This document shows, piece after piece, positions 1-10,946 of a DNA stretch of 64,000 nt. The DNA lies in NCBI RefSeq assembly GCF_900111115.1, contig NZ_FOGD01000005.1, positions 1-64,000 of the forward strand, read 5' to 3'. How positions within the stretch are numbered: the stretch's first letter is position 1; each line of letters starts with the position of its first letter. Below the pieces are notes generated by a model. It had not been told where the DNA came from, searched no databases, and was given only the letters and a program-made list of their open reading frames with translations. The translations under genes were made by a program, and so were the position numbers. The DNA is from Giesbergeria anulus. GTDB lineage: Bacteria; Pseudomonadota; Gammaproteobacteria; Burkholderiales; Burkholderiaceae_C.

Positions 1-150
1 ATGAGCGTTTGTAGTGCAAGCACTAGTTCCAAAGAACTTGGCAATCGCATATTCAAACGCCCACGCTTATCGGCTGTATATTTTTAAAGTTCCAACAGAT
101 TAAACCGAAGTCTTTTTCTGTCTAGCTCGCTACGATCAGCGAAGCCTTGA
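1..150 (-). other. Leader of an rRNA operon (16S lies left of the window)
   Basis: Read on the minus strand this is the transcribed leader of an rrn operon. It lies just downstream of two strong promoters and has a boxA-like antitermination sequence (TGGAACTTTAAA, 83-94), followed by the stretch ACAGCCGATAAGCGTGGGCG, which I recognise from Comamonadaceae 16S leaders. Two small hairpins are visible, TAGTGC/GCACTA at 12-25 and AGTTC/GAACT at 25-38. GCGTTTG (5-11) can pair with CAAACGC (54-60). The rRNA itself is outside the window, so the assignment rests on leader sequence and promoters only. Confidence 0.7.
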
Positions 151-180
151 ATTATAACAGGACTTTTTATCTCCTGTCAA
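151..180 (-). promoter_or_regulatory. rrn promoter P2 (sigma70)
   Basis: On the minus strand TTGACA (180-175) and TATAAT (156-151) are separated by 18 bp, both perfect consensus hexamers. The -10 is followed by TCAAGGCTTCGCTG, which is repeated exactly at the second promoter (137-156 versus 269-288). Transcription would start near 143 and run left into the rRNA leader. Confidence 0.8.
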
Positions 181-282
181 ACTGTAGGGGATTTAACATC
201 AACCAACAATCTGAAATTCTTACCGCTACCCAACAACACAACTTCTATTTAGAAGCAACATCACCGAGCAGCGAAGCCTTGA

Positions 283-312
283 ATTATACACCGGTTTTTG
301 CAGCACTTGCAA
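283..312 (-). promoter_or_regulatory. rrn promoter P1 (sigma70)
   Basis: On the minus strand TTGCAA (312-307) and a perfect TATAAT (288-283) are 18 bp apart, about 130 bp upstream of P2 and with the same 20-bp sequence around the -10 and start site. The 157 bp between this promoter and the gshB stop codon (313-469) are AT-rich. I see no gene and no clear terminator there; the stretch may hold upstream activating sites for the rrn promoters. Confidence 0.75.
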
Positions 313-469
313 GAAAATTTTGAAAATCTTTGCAAACACTACTCAAACTACATAAAACCAAGTTACTACTGACAGTGATCTATCTTTAAAAAGAAGGAGC
401 AACATCAACAGCAAGGGGCGAATTCTAGCGCCGAATTAATTCCAACATAAATAGTATGTTTTATAGCAG

Positions 470-1426
470 TTACGAGGTTTCGGGCAACAGCGCTTGTTCT
501 AGTGCATCAACAAAGAGTGCAGGTACATCACAGCCTGTTTGCTGCTGAATTTCTTGGAAGCAGGTGGGGCTGGTGACGTTGATCTCAGTCACGCAGTCAC
601 CAATGACGTCAATGCCCGCCAGCAACAAGCCCCGGCTGTACAAAATGGGGGCCAAGGTGTTGGCGATCTCCCAATCCCGCGCAGACAGGGGCTGGGCTAC
701 GCCCTTGCCCCCAGCGGCCAGATTGCCGCGCACCTCGCCACCTTGTGGAATACGCGCCAGGCAGAAAGGTACGGGCTTGCCACCAATCACCAGCACCCGC
801 TTATCGCCTTGGGCAATGGCGGGCAAGAACTTTTGCACCATCACAGTTTGCGCACCATCCTGGTTGAGGGTTTCGATGATGCTGCCCAGATTCATGCCGT
901 CTGGCCCAACACGGAAGATACCCATACCACCCATGCCATCGAGGGGTTTGAGGATGATGTCTTGGTGTTCGGTGTGGAACTGGCGCACGTCATCGGCGTT
1001 ACGTGTGACCAGCGTGGGGCCGATGAATTGCGGAAACTCTAGGATGGCCAGCTTTTCTGGGTGGTTACGCAGCGCTTGGGGCTTATTGAAGACACGGGCA
1101 CCTTCGCGCTCGGCCTGTTCTAGCAGGTGGGTGGCGTAGAAATACTCGCTATCGAAGGGCGGGTCTTTGCGCATCAGCACGGCGTCGAAATCTGCCAAGG
1201 CAGCAGTGCGATCTTGCTGCACGCTGAACCAATCTTGTGCTTGACCGGTGAGGGTGATGTCACGCACTGGGGCTTGCACTGACTGACCACGCAACCAGCG
1301 GATGTGCCGAGGCTCGCAGGCTGCAATGTAGTGACCACGGCGCTGGGCTTCGCGCATCATGGCAAAGGTGGTGTCTTTGTAGGTGACAAAGGACTCCAGC
1401 GGATCGGCAACAAAGAGGATTTTCAT
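470..1426 (-). CDS. gshB: Glutathione synthetase
   Basis: 318 aa, the normal length for GshB. It joins glycine to gamma-glutamylcysteine using ATP, the second step of glutathione synthesis in the cytosol. The N-terminal domain starts MKILFVADPLESF. The ATP-grasp signature DGMGGMGIFRV lies near residue 165 and the C-terminal substrate/Mg loop EINVTSPTCFQEI near 285. The start ATG at 1426 lies 9 bp after the kup stop, so it is probably cotranscribed with kup and gshA. It is the last gene before the rRNA promoters, and transcription would run on into that region. Confidence 0.95.
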   Translation of the reverse strand: MKILFVADPLESFVTYKDTTFAMMREAQRRGHYIAACEPRHIRWLRGQSVQAPVRDITLTGQAQDWFSVQQDRTAALADFDAVLMRKDPPFDSEYFYATHLLEQAEREGARVFNKPQALRNHPEKLAILEFPQFIGPTLVTRNADDVRQFHTEHQDIILKPLDGMGGMGIFRVGPDGMNLGSIIETLNQDGAQTVMVQKFLPAIAQGDKRVLVIGGKPVPFCLARIPQGGEVRGNLAAGGKGVAQPLSARDWEIANTLAPILYSRGLLLAGIDVIGDCVTEINVTSPTCFQEIQQQTGCDVPALFVDALEQALLPETS

Positions 1427-1435
1427 CGGATGAAC

Positions 1436-3340
1436 CTAAATAGCAATCTTGGAACCTAATTCGACCACGGCATTGCTGGGCAGGTGTAGGAAGTCGGCGG
1501 CACCACTGGCGTTGTGGTGCATCTGGGCAAACAGCTTCTCGCGCCAAGCCACCATGCCACTACCAGAGGTAGAAATGACGGTATCACGTGAGAGGAAGTA
1601 GCTGGTGGTCATGGGCTCAAGGGTGCAACCCAAGGCACCGAGTTGCTCCAAGGCCAGCGGCACGTTCGGGTTGTCCATAAACCCATAGTGGATGACCACT
1701 TGCCAACAGTTGTTGCCCAAAGCGGACATCTCGACCCGCTCTTGCGTGGCGACCCAAGGCACTTCATGGTGGCGCACGGTGACAAACAAGTTTTGCGCGT
1801 GTAGCACCTTGTTGTGTTTGAGGTTGTGCAGTAAGGCGTTGGGCACGGTGTTGGGGTCTGCGGTGAGGAAGACGGCGGTACCTGCCACCCGCACGGGAGG
1901 ATTGACAAACACCGCCCCCAGAAAATCGGGCAGGGCGATGGCATCGCTTTGCATTGCTTCGTGCAACAGACGACGGCCATCTTTCCAAGTTTGCATAACG
2001 ATAAAAATAGCACCGGCAATAACCAACGGGAACCAGCCACCATCGAACAGTTTGAGCAGGTTAGAAGCCCAGAAGGCAAAATCTACCGTAAAAAAGAAGG
2101 CCGTAGCTCCCACGCACAACCACAAAGGCAGGTGCCAAGCATTGCGAATGACAAAGAAGGTCAGCACGGTAGTGATGAGCATGTCGGTGGTGACAGCAAT
2201 GCCATAGGCCGATGCGAGCGCGCTGGAGGATTTGAACATGCCTACGGCCAGCACAATCAGTACAAACAGGCCCCAGTTGACGAAGGGCAGGTAAATTTGC
2301 CCAGACTCCTGGACACTGGTATGCAACACGCGCAAACGGGGCAGGTAGCCCAGTTGAATCACCTGCTTGGTGACGCTAAAAGCGCCAGAGATCAAGGCCT
2401 GTGAGGCAATGACAGCAGCCATCGTGGCCAGCAGCACCAGCGGTAGCAATGCCCATTCGGGAGCCATCATGAAGAACGGATTTTTGACGGCTTCAGGCTC
2501 TTTGAGCAACAAGGCACCTTGACCAAAGTAATTGAGGGTGAGCGCAGGCATGACGATGGTGAACCAAGTCATGCGGATAGGGCGACGACCAAAGTGGCCC
2601 ATATCGGCGTACAGGGCTTCGCCCCCAGTGACGCACAGCACCACAGCACCCAAGATGATGAAGGTGACACCGGGCTGCGCCCACATGAACGCAACTGCGT
2701 AGTGCGGACTGATGGCCCACAAAATACCTGGATTGCCCACGATATGGTAAATGCCCAAGGCAGAAATGACGACAAACCATGCCACCATCACGGGGCCAAA
2801 GAAGCGCCCGATGCTCGCACTGCCGCGCTTTTGCACACTGAACAGCAGCAGCAGGATGACCAAGGTCAGTGGCACAACCGCTTTTTTGAAGGTGGGAGAG
2901 ATGACTTCTAGCCCTTCCATCGCCCCTAGCACGGTGATGGCCGGGGTGATGACACCATCACCATAGAACAGGCAGGTGCCAAAAATGCCTACAAGCAAGA
3001 GCACTTGGCGCAAGCGGGGCTGGTCTTTAACGGTTTGTGAGGCCAGCGCCAGCATAGCCACGAGGCCGCCCTCACCGTGGTTGTCGGCGCGCAGCACCAA
3101 ACTGACGTACTTCAAGGAGACAATGACCGTGAGTGTCCAGAAGAAGATGGACAAGATGCCATGCACGTTATCGGGGGTGAAGGGGACATGGCCGGAGCCA
3201 AAAACCTCTTTGACCGAATACAGCACGCTGGTACCGATGTCGCCATAAACGACACCGATGGCACCCAGCATCAGCGCACCAAGGGAAGATTTGGAGTTTT
3301 GCACAGGAAATGGTCTCAGAGTTGCACCCATGTCGGGCAT
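1436..3340 (-). CDS. kup: Low-affinity potassium transporter Kup
   Basis: 634 aa inner-membrane K+/H+ symporter of the Kup/HAK/KT family. The family signature [14 protein letters not shown] sits at residues 29-42. About twelve hydrophobic helices fill residues 20-440, and a soluble C-terminal domain of about 150 aa follows, ending before residue 634. An alternative ATG lies three codons downstream (3331). It sits between gshA and gshB, all on the same strand. K+ homeostasis and glutathione are physiologically linked in other bacteria through glutathione-gated K+ efflux, but whether that explains the placement here is inference. Confidence 0.95.
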   Translation of the reverse strand: MPDMGATLRPFPVQNSKSSLGALMLGAIGVVYGDIGTSVLYSVKEVFGSGHVPFTPDNVHGILSIFFWTLTVIVSLKYVSLVLRADNHGEGGLVAMLALASQTVKDQPRLRQVLLLVGIFGTCLFYGDGVITPAITVLGAMEGLEVISPTFKKAVVPLTLVILLLLFSVQKRGSASIGRFFGPVMVAWFVVISALGIYHIVGNPGILWAISPHYAVAFMWAQPGVTFIILGAVVLCVTGGEALYADMGHFGRRPIRMTWFTIVMPALTLNYFGQGALLLKEPEAVKNPFFMMAPEWALLPLVLLATMAAVIASQALISGAFSVTKQVIQLGYLPRLRVLHTSVQESGQIYLPFVNWGLFVLIVLAVGMFKSSSALASAYGIAVTTDMLITTVLTFFVIRNAWHLPLWLCVGATAFFFTVDFAFWASNLLKLFDGGWFPLVIAGAIFIVMQTWKDGRRLLHEAMQSDAIALPDFLGAVFVNPPVRVAGTAVFLTADPNTVPNALLHNLKHNKVLHAQNLFVTVRHHEVPWVATQERVEMSALGNNCWQVVIHYGFMDNPNVPLALEQLGALGCTLEPMTTSYFLSRDTVISTSGSGMVAWREKLFAQMHHNASGAADFLHLPSNAVVELGSKIAI

Positions 3341-3436
3341 GGCTTACCCGTTGAATAAGAGTCTGCAATTGTGCGCTGGGCGGTGTGATTTGCCAGCAGA
3401 AAACCGGGCGGCGTTGTCTGCACGCCACGGCGTACT

Positions 3437-4732
3437 TTAGTCGTAGATTTCGGCGTTGGGGTCAGTGGCTTCTAACTCGTAGCTGGCGGCTAACATCGCC
3501 AACCGGGCCACGACACCATACATATAGAAACGATTGGGCGCACTGGCTCCGGGGCGAGCGCCGGGCTGAGGCAGTTGCGTGCTGTGATGAAACGCCAAGG
3601 GCACAAAATCAGCGCCGGGGGCATTGAGGTTTTCATCGCTGGCACGATCGGCATGGATGCGGTAGAAGCCCCCGACAACATAACGGTCGACCATATAGAC
3701 CACCGGCTCGGCCACCGCCTCATGGACGCGCTCTTGGGTGAGCACGCCTTCCTGAATCAGTGCGTTATGCACCGTTTGACCATCTTTGCTGATCGTCATG
3801 GAAGCCAGCGTTTTTGGCTCTAGGGCGACTAGCTCTTTGGCATCGCGCACAGTGATGACGCCTAGGCCGTGGCTGCCGTTGTCGGCCTTGACCACGACAA
3901 AAGGCTTTTCGTGGATGCCGTACTCTTTGTACTTGCGCCGGATTTTGCCCAGCAGGGTATCAACTTGGGTTTGTAGAGACTCCATGCCAGCGCTGGTGGC
4001 AAAGTTGACATCACCGCATTGACCAAACAACGGATTGATAAGCCAATGATCGATTCCGAGCAACTTGCCAAAGCGTTTGGTGACTTCTTCGTAGCTGCGA
4101 AAGTATTTACTTTTGCGCCGCGTACACCAGCCAGCGTGCAGGGGGGGCAACAAATGTTGGCCGTACAGGTCTTCAAGGATACCCGGTACACCAGCAGAAA
4201 GATCGTTGTTAAGCAAGATGGTGCACGGATCGAAATTTTTCAGCCCAATGCGGCCACGATCACGCAATACCGGCTCTAGGGTGATGGACTCGCCGTGGGG
4301 CAAATCGAGCACCAAAGGCTGGTTGACGTCGGGGCTGATAGAGCCGATACGCACATTGAGCCCAGCCATATTGAAGATGCGCCGCAATTGGGCCAGACTG
4401 CTGAGGTAACCACTGTGGCGCGTGTGGTTCTCAGGAATGATGAGCAGGTTGCGTGCTTCGGGGCAGATTTTTTCAATCGCGGCCATGGCCGCCTGCACGG
4501 CCAACGGCAGCATTTCGGGGGTGAGGTGGTTCCACCCAGCCGGAAACAAGTTGGTATCGACGGGTGCCAGCTTGAACCCGGCATTACGGATATCGACCGA
4601 GGTGTAAAAGGGTGGAGTGTGCTCCATCCACTCTAGGCGGAACCAGCGCTCAGTGGCAGGCATCGAATCAATGATGCGCTGTTCGAGTTCGTTGATAGGC
4701 CCGGTGAGGGCAGTAATGAGGTGCGGAACCAT
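3437..4732 (-). CDS. gshA: Glutamate-cysteine ligase (betaproteobacterial type)
   Basis: 431 aa from the ATG at 4732 (MVPHLITALTG). An in-frame extension upstream to 4816 would overlap proA and is unlikely. It makes gamma-glutamylcysteine from glutamate and cysteine with ATP, the committed step of glutathione synthesis. It resembles the ligase family of beta- and acidophilic proteobacteria rather than the E. coli GshA fold. Conserved blocks include LLIIPENHTRHSGYL, KNFDPCTILLNNDLS and VVVKADNGSHGLGVITV, the last looking like an ATP-grasp nucleotide-binding loop. The kup and gshB genes follow on the same strand. Confidence 0.9.
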   Translation of the reverse strand: MVPHLITALTGPINELEQRIIDSMPATERWFRLEWMEHTPPFYTSVDIRNAGFKLAPVDTNLFPAGWNHLTPEMLPLAVQAAMAAIEKICPEARNLLIIPENHTRHSGYLSSLAQLRRIFNMAGLNVRIGSISPDVNQPLVLDLPHGESITLEPVLRDRGRIGLKNFDPCTILLNNDLSAGVPGILEDLYGQHLLPPLHAGWCTRRKSKYFRSYEEVTKRFGKLLGIDHWLINPLFGQCGDVNFATSAGMESLQTQVDTLLGKIRRKYKEYGIHEKPFVVVKADNGSHGLGVITVRDAKELVALEPKTLASMTISKDGQTVHNALIQEGVLTQERVHEAVAEPVVYMVDRYVVGGFYRIHADRASDENLNAPGADFVPLAFHHSTQLPQPGARPGASAPNRFYMYGVVARLAMLAASYELEATDPNAEIYD

Positions 4733-4784
4733 AGGTTGCCCTTGTAAGACAGTTGCGCACCATTGTAGGGAGTTGGCTGCCGCT

Positions 4785-6065
4785 TTAGCTGCGCACTTCG
4801 CCCTCGCCCAGCACAATGTACTTGAGCGAGGTCAGGCCCTCGATGCCCACCGGGCCACGGGCGTGGAATTTGTCGGTGCTGATGCCAATTTCAGCGCCCA
4901 GCCCATATTCAAAACCATCGGCAAAGCGGGTGCTGGCGTTGACCATGACACTGCTGGAATCGACCTCGCGCAGGAAGCGCTGGGCGTGGACATGGTTAGT
5001 GGTGAGGATGGCCTCGGTGTGGTGGCTGGAATACTGGTTGATATGGGCAATGGCCTCATCGACGCCTGCCACCACCTTGATGCTGATGATAGGGCCTAAG
5101 TATTCTTCGCTCCAGTCTTGCTCGGTGGCGGGGAGCAACTGGGCACCCTCTACGCCGCGCAACAGCGCCAAAGATTCGGGGCAGCCCCGCATTTCCACCC
5201 CTTTGGAAGCAAACACGACACCAATCTGCGGCAGAAACTGCGCTGCCACACTGCGCGCCACCAACAGACTCTCCGTGGCATTGCAGGGGCTGTATTTTTG
5301 CGTTTTGGCGTTCTCAACCACGCGCAGGGCCATCGCCAAGTCGGCGCTGTCATCGACATAGGTGTGGCAATTGCCATCCAAGTGCTTAATTACGGGCACC
5401 TTGGCATCGCGGCTGATGCGTTCAATCAAGCCTTTGCCGCCGCGTGGGATGATGACATCGACATACTGCGGCATGGTGATGAGTTGGCCTACGGCCTCGC
5501 GATCCGTGGTGTGCACCAATTGCACGGCATATTCGGGCAAACCGGCCTCTTGCAGGGCCTGCACCACCAAACGGGCCAACGCCTTGTTGGAGTCAATGGC
5601 CTCGGAGCCACCGCGCAAGATGCAGGCGTTGCCGCTCTTGATGCTCAGGCTGGCAGCCTCAATGGTGACGTTGGGGCGGCTCTCGTAAATCATGCCGAAC
5701 ACGCCAATCGGCACGCGCATTTGGCCGACACGGATGCCGCTGGGCTGCTGTTTCATGCCCAGAATTTCACCAATCACGTCGGGCATAGCGGCCAATTGCT
5801 CGCAGCCTTGGGCACAGGTTTCTAGCACCTTGGGCGTCAGCTTGAGGCGATCGACCATCGGCTCGGCCAACCCGGCAGCGCGGGCACGCTCCAGATCGCG
5901 GGCGTTGTCGGTCTGCAAGGCGTCGGTCTGCTCGCGCAGCAGGCGTGCCAGCACCAACAATGCCTTATTTTTAACGGCGGCAGGGGCCTTAGCCATCAGT
6001 GCCGAGGCGGTTTTGGCTTGCAGACCGAGGGTCTGCATGATTTCAGTGACAGAAAGGGCGTTCAT
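4785..6065 (-). CDS. proA: Gamma-glutamyl phosphate reductase
   Basis: 426 aa from the ATG at 6065. The longer frame to 6179 would overlap the 3' end of holA by 76 bp and adds a non-homologous N-terminus. It belongs to the aldehyde dehydrogenase superfamily and reduces gamma-glutamyl phosphate to glutamate semialdehyde with NADPH in proline synthesis. The nucleophilic cysteine is in [13 protein letters not shown] (about residue 255), and [15 protein letters not shown] is the typical N-terminal family block. It ends 53 bp before gshA. No proB is in the window. Confidence 0.95.
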   Translation of the reverse strand: MNALSVTEIMQTLGLQAKTASALMAKAPAAVKNKALLVLARLLREQTDALQTDNARDLERARAAGLAEPMVDRLKLTPKVLETCAQGCEQLAAMPDVIGEILGMKQQPSGIRVGQMRVPIGVFGMIYESRPNVTIEAASLSIKSGNACILRGGSEAIDSNKALARLVVQALQEAGLPEYAVQLVHTTDREAVGQLITMPQYVDVIIPRGGKGLIERISRDAKVPVIKHLDGNCHTYVDDSADLAMALRVVENAKTQKYSPCNATESLLVARSVAAQFLPQIGVVFASKGVEMRGCPESLALLRGVEGAQLLPATEQDWSEEYLGPIISIKVVAGVDEAIAHINQYSSHHTEAILTTNHVHAQRFLREVDSSSVMVNASTRFADGFEYGLGAEIGISTDKFHARGPVGIEGLTSLKYIVLGEGEVRS

Positions 6066-6103
6066 GGACACAGATTCTGGCAGAACCACGCCCACCGTGG
6101 GCG

Positions 6104-7159
6104 TCAACGTGCTGCCAGCGCCAACTTGCCCAACTGCAAGGCCAGCCGCTGCAAAGCCTGCCAAGGCGCTTGCGGCCAATCGGGTACCGGCAGGCCCTTG
6201 ACGATGCCATCGACCTTGTGCGCCGACTGCAACAGCCGCGCCAGTGCAGCATCGGTGGCACGGGGCAAAATGCGTTCAAACAGGCGCTCTTTCGCGCCCC
6301 AAATACGGTTTTCGCGCAGGGCCACGGGCAAGGGTTTGCCCGCTTGGGTGGCATCTTTGATGCGCTTGAGCGCACGAATATCCTCGGCCAGCGCCCAATG
6401 CACCAGCACCGCCGCCTCGCCCTCGGCTTCTAGGCCATCGAGCATGCGCTGCACGCGCAGCAATTGGCCCGACAGCACTGCCTCTGACAGCTTGAAGACA
6501 TCGTAGCGGGCCACATTGAGCACCGCTGCCTCCACCTGCTCCCAATGCAGCTCTCCTAGGGGATAAAGGAGGGCAAGTTTTTGGATTTCTTGGTGCGCGG
6601 CCAGCAAATTGCCCTCCACCCGATCCGCAAAGAAAGATAAGGTGCGCTGGCCTTCCTCACCAGCCACTACCTGCTGGCCTTGGGCAGCCAAGCGCTGGGC
6701 AATCCATTGCGGCAGGGCGGCACGCTCTACCGGGTCAATCTGCACCGTAACGCCGTGGCTCTCTAGCGCGGCAAACCAAGCGCCGGTTTTGGTGGCTTTG
6801 TCTAGCCGGGGTAGCAAAACGAGCGTGAGGGTGCTCTCGTTGCCAGAGGCGACCTCGGCCAACTGTTGCAGAGCCACACTGCCTTCTTTGCCGGGTTTGC
6901 CCGAAGGGATGCGAATTTCGATGATTTGCTTGTCGGCAAACAGACTCAGGCTACCACCTGCCGCCAGCACCGCGCTCCAATCAAAATGGGCACCGGCGAC
7001 AGTAAAGGTGCTGCGCTCGGTATAGCCCTGCACCCGCGCCGCTGCCCGGATGGCATCGGCGGCTTCTTGCTGGAGCAAAGGCTCGTCGCCATGCAGGGTG
7101 TAAAGCGAGCGCAAGCCTTTGTGCAGCTGGGCGGCCAGTTGGTTCGGGGCAAGGTGCAT
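6104..7159 (-). CDS. holA: DNA polymerase III subunit delta
   Basis: 351 aa, usual HolA length. Delta is the clamp-loader subunit that opens the beta sliding clamp. The N-terminus [16 protein letters not shown] and [19 protein letters not shown] are characteristic, and so is [19 protein letters not shown] in the middle domain. It lies 14 bp downstream of lptE on the same strand, the usual arrangement in proteobacteria (leuS-lptE-holA). Confidence 0.93.
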   Translation of the reverse strand: MHLAPNQLAAQLHKGLRSLYTLHGDEPLLQQEAADAIRAAARVQGYTERSTFTVAGAHFDWSAVLAAGGSLSLFADKQIIEIRIPSGKPGKEGSVALQQLAEVASGNESTLTLVLLPRLDKATKTGAWFAALESHGVTVQIDPVERAALPQWIAQRLAAQGQQVVAGEEGQRTLSFFADRVEGNLLAAHQEIQKLALLYPLGELHWEQVEAAVLNVARYDVFKLSEAVLSGQLLRVQRMLDGLEAEGEAAVLVHWALAEDIRALKRIKDATQAGKPLPVALRENRIWGAKERLFERILPRATDAALARLLQSAHKVDGIVKGLPVPDWPQAPWQALQRLALQLGKLALAAR

Positions 7160-7173
7160 GACGCTGTGGCGTG

Positions 7174-7710
7174 TTACGGCAAGCGCACTGCGGCCAAGCG
7201 GCGCAGCAATTGCTGCACCAGATCGGTCTGCATATTGCGGTACAGCAGGGCCTCTTCGGCCTCTTTGGCCAAAGCGATGGTTTCGCTGTAGCTGATGTCG
7301 CGCGTTTGTAGCAGCTCGGTCGGCTCTAGCAGCTCCTCGCCTTTTTGCGTGCGCAGGCGGAACTTGATGCGCAAGCGCAATTGCAGCTCGCGCACTTGGC
7401 CCGAAGCATTCAGGCCGACCACACTGCGCTCGTTTTGCTCCTGCAACAGCTCAAAGACCACTTGGGCTTGGGGCAGTTGGGCTGGTTCGCGCCAGACTTG
7501 CAAAGCGGTGGTAGAACCCTCTAGGGTGCGCTGCAACTCCCGCGCCAGCGGCGACGTGGTGGGCGCAGCGATATACATGGACTGAAAAGCAAACTGCGGC
7601 ACGCCCCGCAGCCGAAAGCCACAGGCCGATAGCGCCAGCGAAGCGGGCAGCAGGGCCAGCCAAGCCCGCCGAGACCAGTGGCCCGCAACGGCAGGAGCAG
7701 GGTGCGCCAT
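7174..7710 (-). CDS. lptE: LPS-assembly lipoprotein LptE
   Basis: 178 aa. It has an arginine-containing signal sequence and a lipobox ending LALSAC, which puts the lipidated Cys at about residue 30, followed by GFRLRG, the usual start of mature LptE. LptE plugs the LptD barrel and helps insert lipopolysaccharide into the outer membrane. It starts 3 bp after the leuS stop and precedes holA, so all three are probably one transcript. Confidence 0.92.
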   Translation of the reverse strand: MAHPAPAVAGHWSRRAWLALLPASLALSACGFRLRGVPQFAFQSMYIAAPTTSPLARELQRTLEGSTTALQVWREPAQLPQAQVVFELLQEQNERSVVGLNASGQVRELQLRLRIKFRLRTQKGEELLEPTELLQTRDISYSETIALAKEAEEALLYRNMQTDLVQQLLRRLAAVRLP

Positions 7711-7713
7711 GCT

Positions 7714-10398
7714 TTAAACCACCACGTTGACCAAACGGCCCGGCACCACAATCACCTTCTTGGCGGCAGCACCATTGGCCTGCTTGAGAAAGGCTTCGTG
7801 GGCCAGTGCCGCCGCTTCAATCTGTGCCTTGTCGGCCTGGGCAGGCACCAGAATAGAGCCGCGCAGCTTGCCATTGATTTGCAGCATCAGCTCAATTTCG
7901 TCTTGCACCAGCGCCTGCGCATCCACCTGCGGCCAAGGCGCATCAAGCAAATCGCCCAAGTGGGCGGCATAACCCAGTTGCGACCACAGCGCATGACTGA
8001 TGTGCGGTGTGGCTGGATACAGGCAGCGCAGCAAGATACCAAAGCCTTCGATCAGCGCGACTTGGGCACCGGGGCAATCCATTGCCTTGAAGTCTTCCAG
8101 CGCGTTAATCATCTTCATGGTGCCAGAGACCACGGTGTTGTACTGCATGCGCTGGTAGTCGTAATCTACCTGCTTGAGCACGGTGTGGATTTCTAAGCGC
8201 AGCGCCTTGGCTTCTTTGCCAAACTCCACATCTTTCAGGCTGGTAGCCCCCACCACGCTGGCATCGGCTGCAACCTTGTCTAAGGTGGACAGCTTGACGC
8301 CAAAGTTCCAGACACGGCGCAAGAAGCGGTAGCTGCCTTCGACGGCGGCGTCGTTCCACTCTAGCGTAGCCTCGGGCGGTGCCGTGAACATGGTGTACAG
8401 GCGTGCGGTGTCAGCGCCGTATTTTTCGATCAGCTCTTGCGGATCAATGCCGTTGTTTTTGGACTTGGACATGGTGCCCACGCCCTCGTAGTCAATCGGC
8501 GTGCCCACGGGCAAATCACCCACAGCGTTTTTGAGCTTGGCCCCTACCACCTTGCCCGCATCATCAAGGATATGCTCTACATCGTGCGGCCAGAAATACT
8601 CTTTGGCGCCCTTGTCAGTGCGGCGGCTGTAGATGTGGTTGAGCACCATGCCTTGGGTGAGCAGCTTAGTGAAAGGCTCATCGACCTTGACCAGACCCAA
8701 ATCACGCATTACCTTCGTCCAGAAACGGGCGTACAACAGGTGCAGGATGGCGTGTTCAATACCACCGATGTACTGGTCCATCGGCATCCAGTAGTCTGCG
8801 CCTTCAGCGACCATTTTTTCGCTGTTTTTGGGATCGCAATAGCGCATGAAGTACCACGAGCTATCGACAAAGGTGTCCATGGTGTCGGTTTCGCGGCGGG
8901 CAGGTTGGCCGCACACCGGGCAGGTCACACCGGCATGGAAACCTTCGTGCTTGTGCAGCGGATTGCCCGAGCCATCGGGGATGCAATCTTGCGGCAACAC
9001 CACTGGCAGGTCTTTTTCTGGCACCGGCACGGCACCATGCTCGGCACAGTGGATGATGGGGATAGGTGTACCCCAGTAACGCTGGCGGCTCACGCCCCAG
9101 TCGCGCAGACGCCAAGTGGTTTTTTTCTCGCCCAAGCCCAGTTTGTCGAGTGCATGGGCTACTGCGTTCACTGCTTCTTTGTAAGACAGGCCGCTGAAGC
9201 TATCGGAGTTGACGGTAACGCCATGCTCCTTATCGCCATACCAATCTTGCCAACGTTCAAAATCGAAATCGGCTTCGCCATCCACCTGCACTACTTGCAA
9301 AATTTCTAGCTGGTACTTCAGGGCAAAGGCAAAGTCGCGCTCGTCGTGGGCTGGGACGCCCATCACGGCACCATCGCCATAACCCATCAGCACATAGTTG
9401 CCTACCCACACGGGCACAGGCTCTTCGGTCAGGGGGTGGATCACGGTCAACCCGGTAGCCATGCCCTTTTTTTCTTGCGTGGCCAGTTCGGCCTCGGTGG
9501 TACCGCCGTGCTTGCATTCTTCGATAAAGGCAGCCAACGCGGGGTTGCCTTGGGCTGCGTGGGCAGCCAGCGGGTGCTCAGGGGCCACGGCGCAGAAAGT
9601 GACGCCCATGATGGTGTCGGCGCGGGTGGTAAACACATAGAGTTTGCCATCGCCAATCAACGCGCCATCGTTGCCTCGGATGTCGTGCGGGAAAGCAAAG
9701 CGCACGCCTTCGGACTTGCCGATCCAGTTTTCTTGCATCAGCTTGACGCGCTCAGGCCAGCCGGGGAGCTTGTCGCCGGTGACGAAATCGAGCAATTCTG
9801 GGGCGTAGTCGGTGATCTTGAGGTAGTAGCCCGGAATCTCGCGCTTTTCTACCAGTGCGCCGGTGCGCCAACCCCGGCCATCAATCACTTGCTCATTGGC
9901 CAGCACGGTTTGATCGACTGGATCCCAGTTGACCACCTGGGTCTTGCGGTAGGCAATGCCTTTTTCGAGCATCTTCAGGAACAGCCATTGGTTCCAGCGG
10001 TAATAGTCGGGATCGCAGGTGGCTACTTCACGGCTCCAGTCGATAGCCAGCCCCATCGCCTGCATCTGCTTTTTCATGTAAGCAATGTTGTCGTACGTCC
10101 ATTGCGCTGGGGGCACGCCGTTTTTCAGGGCTGCATTCTCGGCAGGCAGGCCAAAGGCATCCCAGCCCATCGGCATGAGTACGTTGTAGCCGCTCATGCG
10201 CAACTGGCGCGTGAGCATGTCGTTAATGGTGTAGTTGCGCACATGGCCCATGTGCAGCTTGCCGCTGGGGTAGGGCAGCATGGAGCAAGCGTAGAACTTC
10301 TTTTTGTTCTGATCTTCGGTGACGCGATAAGCATCGTGGGCCGTCCAATGGGCCTGCGCAGCGCTTTCGACCTCAGTGTGTTGGTATTTGTCTTGCAT
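7714..10398 (-). CDS. leuS: Leucyl-tRNA synthetase
   Basis: 894 aa class I aminoacyl-tRNA synthetase. The HIGH-type motif is [12 protein letters not shown] (about residues 46-57) and the KMSKS motif is TMSKSKNNG (about 650). The CP1 editing domain lies between, and the four-cysteine zinc-like cluster [10 protein letters not shown] is present. The start at 10398 is preceded on the minus strand by a GGAGGAG-like Shine-Dalgarno sequence (TCTCCTCCCC region). It is the first gene of a leuS-lptE-holA unit, 92 bp downstream of exbD. Confidence 0.97.
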   Translation of the reverse strand: MQDKYQHTEVESAAQAHWTAHDAYRVTEDQNKKKFYACSMLPYPSGKLHMGHVRNYTINDMLTRQLRMSGYNVLMPMGWDAFGLPAENAALKNGVPPAQWTYDNIAYMKKQMQAMGLAIDWSREVATCDPDYYRWNQWLFLKMLEKGIAYRKTQVVNWDPVDQTVLANEQVIDGRGWRTGALVEKREIPGYYLKITDYAPELLDFVTGDKLPGWPERVKLMQENWIGKSEGVRFAFPHDIRGNDGALIGDGKLYVFTTRADTIMGVTFCAVAPEHPLAAHAAQGNPALAAFIEECKHGGTTEAELATQEKKGMATGLTVIHPLTEEPVPVWVGNYVLMGYGDGAVMGVPAHDERDFAFALKYQLEILQVVQVDGEADFDFERWQDWYGDKEHGVTVNSDSFSGLSYKEAVNAVAHALDKLGLGEKKTTWRLRDWGVSRQRYWGTPIPIIHCAEHGAVPVPEKDLPVVLPQDCIPDGSGNPLHKHEGFHAGVTCPVCGQPARRETDTMDTFVDSSWYFMRYCDPKNSEKMVAEGADYWMPMDQYIGGIEHAILHLLYARFWTKVMRDLGLVKVDEPFTKLLTQGMVLNHIYSRRTDKGAKEYFWPHDVEHILDDAGKVVGAKLKNAVGDLPVGTPIDYEGVGTMSKSKNNGIDPQELIEKYGADTARLYTMFTAPPEATLEWNDAAVEGSYRFLRRVWNFGVKLSTLDKVAADASVVGATSLKDVEFGKEAKALRLEIHTVLKQVDYDYQRMQYNTVVSGTMKMINALEDFKAMDCPGAQVALIEGFGILLRCLYPATPHISHALWSQLGYAAHLGDLLDAPWPQVDAQALVQDEIELMLQINGKLRGSILVPAQADKAQIEAAALAHEAFLKQANGAAAKKVIVVPGRLVNVVV

Positions 10399-10490
10399 GG
10401 GGAGGAGAAATCAGGGAAAACCGTTGGATGCAGCGGCTGGGCGCTGCGCTGGCAGGGATTTTAGGCGCTGGCATGGCAGCGCCCAAGATT

Positions 10491-10922
10491 TCAGGGCTGT
10501 GCAGACTGCGCGGCAGGCTCGGCCACAAAACCAATGCGCCGCAGGCCCGCTTGGTGGGCCTGCCCCATGACCTCCACCACGCGGCCATAGGGCACGGCGG
10601 TATCAGCACGCAATTGCACTTCGGTATCGGGCTGCGTTGCCGCGATGGTGCGCAACTTTTCAGCCAAGGCGGCCGCTGCCAAGGGCTGCTCGTCCACAAA
10701 CACTTGGCCGGCCTTGTTCAGCACGACCGTCACCGACTGGGGGGTAGCTGCTGGAGTAGCCCCCTCAGTGCGGGGCAAATCGAGCCGGATACTGCTAGCC
10801 AACAAGGGCGCAGTGAGAATGAAAATAACCACCAGCACCAGCATGACATCGATCAGCGGCGTCATGTTGATGTCGCTGATCGGCTGGGGTGCGCTATGGC
10901 GATCAATGCGACCAAAGGCCAT
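10491..10922 (-). CDS. exbD: ExbD/TolR-family biopolymer transport protein
   Basis: 143 aa. A short cytosolic N-terminus is followed by one membrane helix carrying the conserved aspartate (NMTPLIDVMLVLVVIFIL, about residues 19-36), then a periplasmic domain. It forms the proton-driven motor with ExbB/TolQ, which energises TonB-dependent receptors or the Tol system. It lies 24 bp downstream of the exbB-like gene. No tonB or tolA is adjacent, so ExbD and TolR cannot be told apart from context. The TonB-dependent receptor at 41.7 kb is one possible client. Confidence 0.88.
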   Translation of the reverse strand: MAFGRIDRHSAPQPISDINMTPLIDVMLVLVVIFILTAPLLASSIRLDLPRTEGATPAATPQSVTVVLNKAGQVFVDEQPLAAAALAEKLRTIAATQPDTEVQLRADTAVPYGRVVEVMGQAHQAGLRRIGFVAEPAAQSAQP

Positions 10923-10946
10923 GATGGGATGCTCCTAGGGGCAAGC

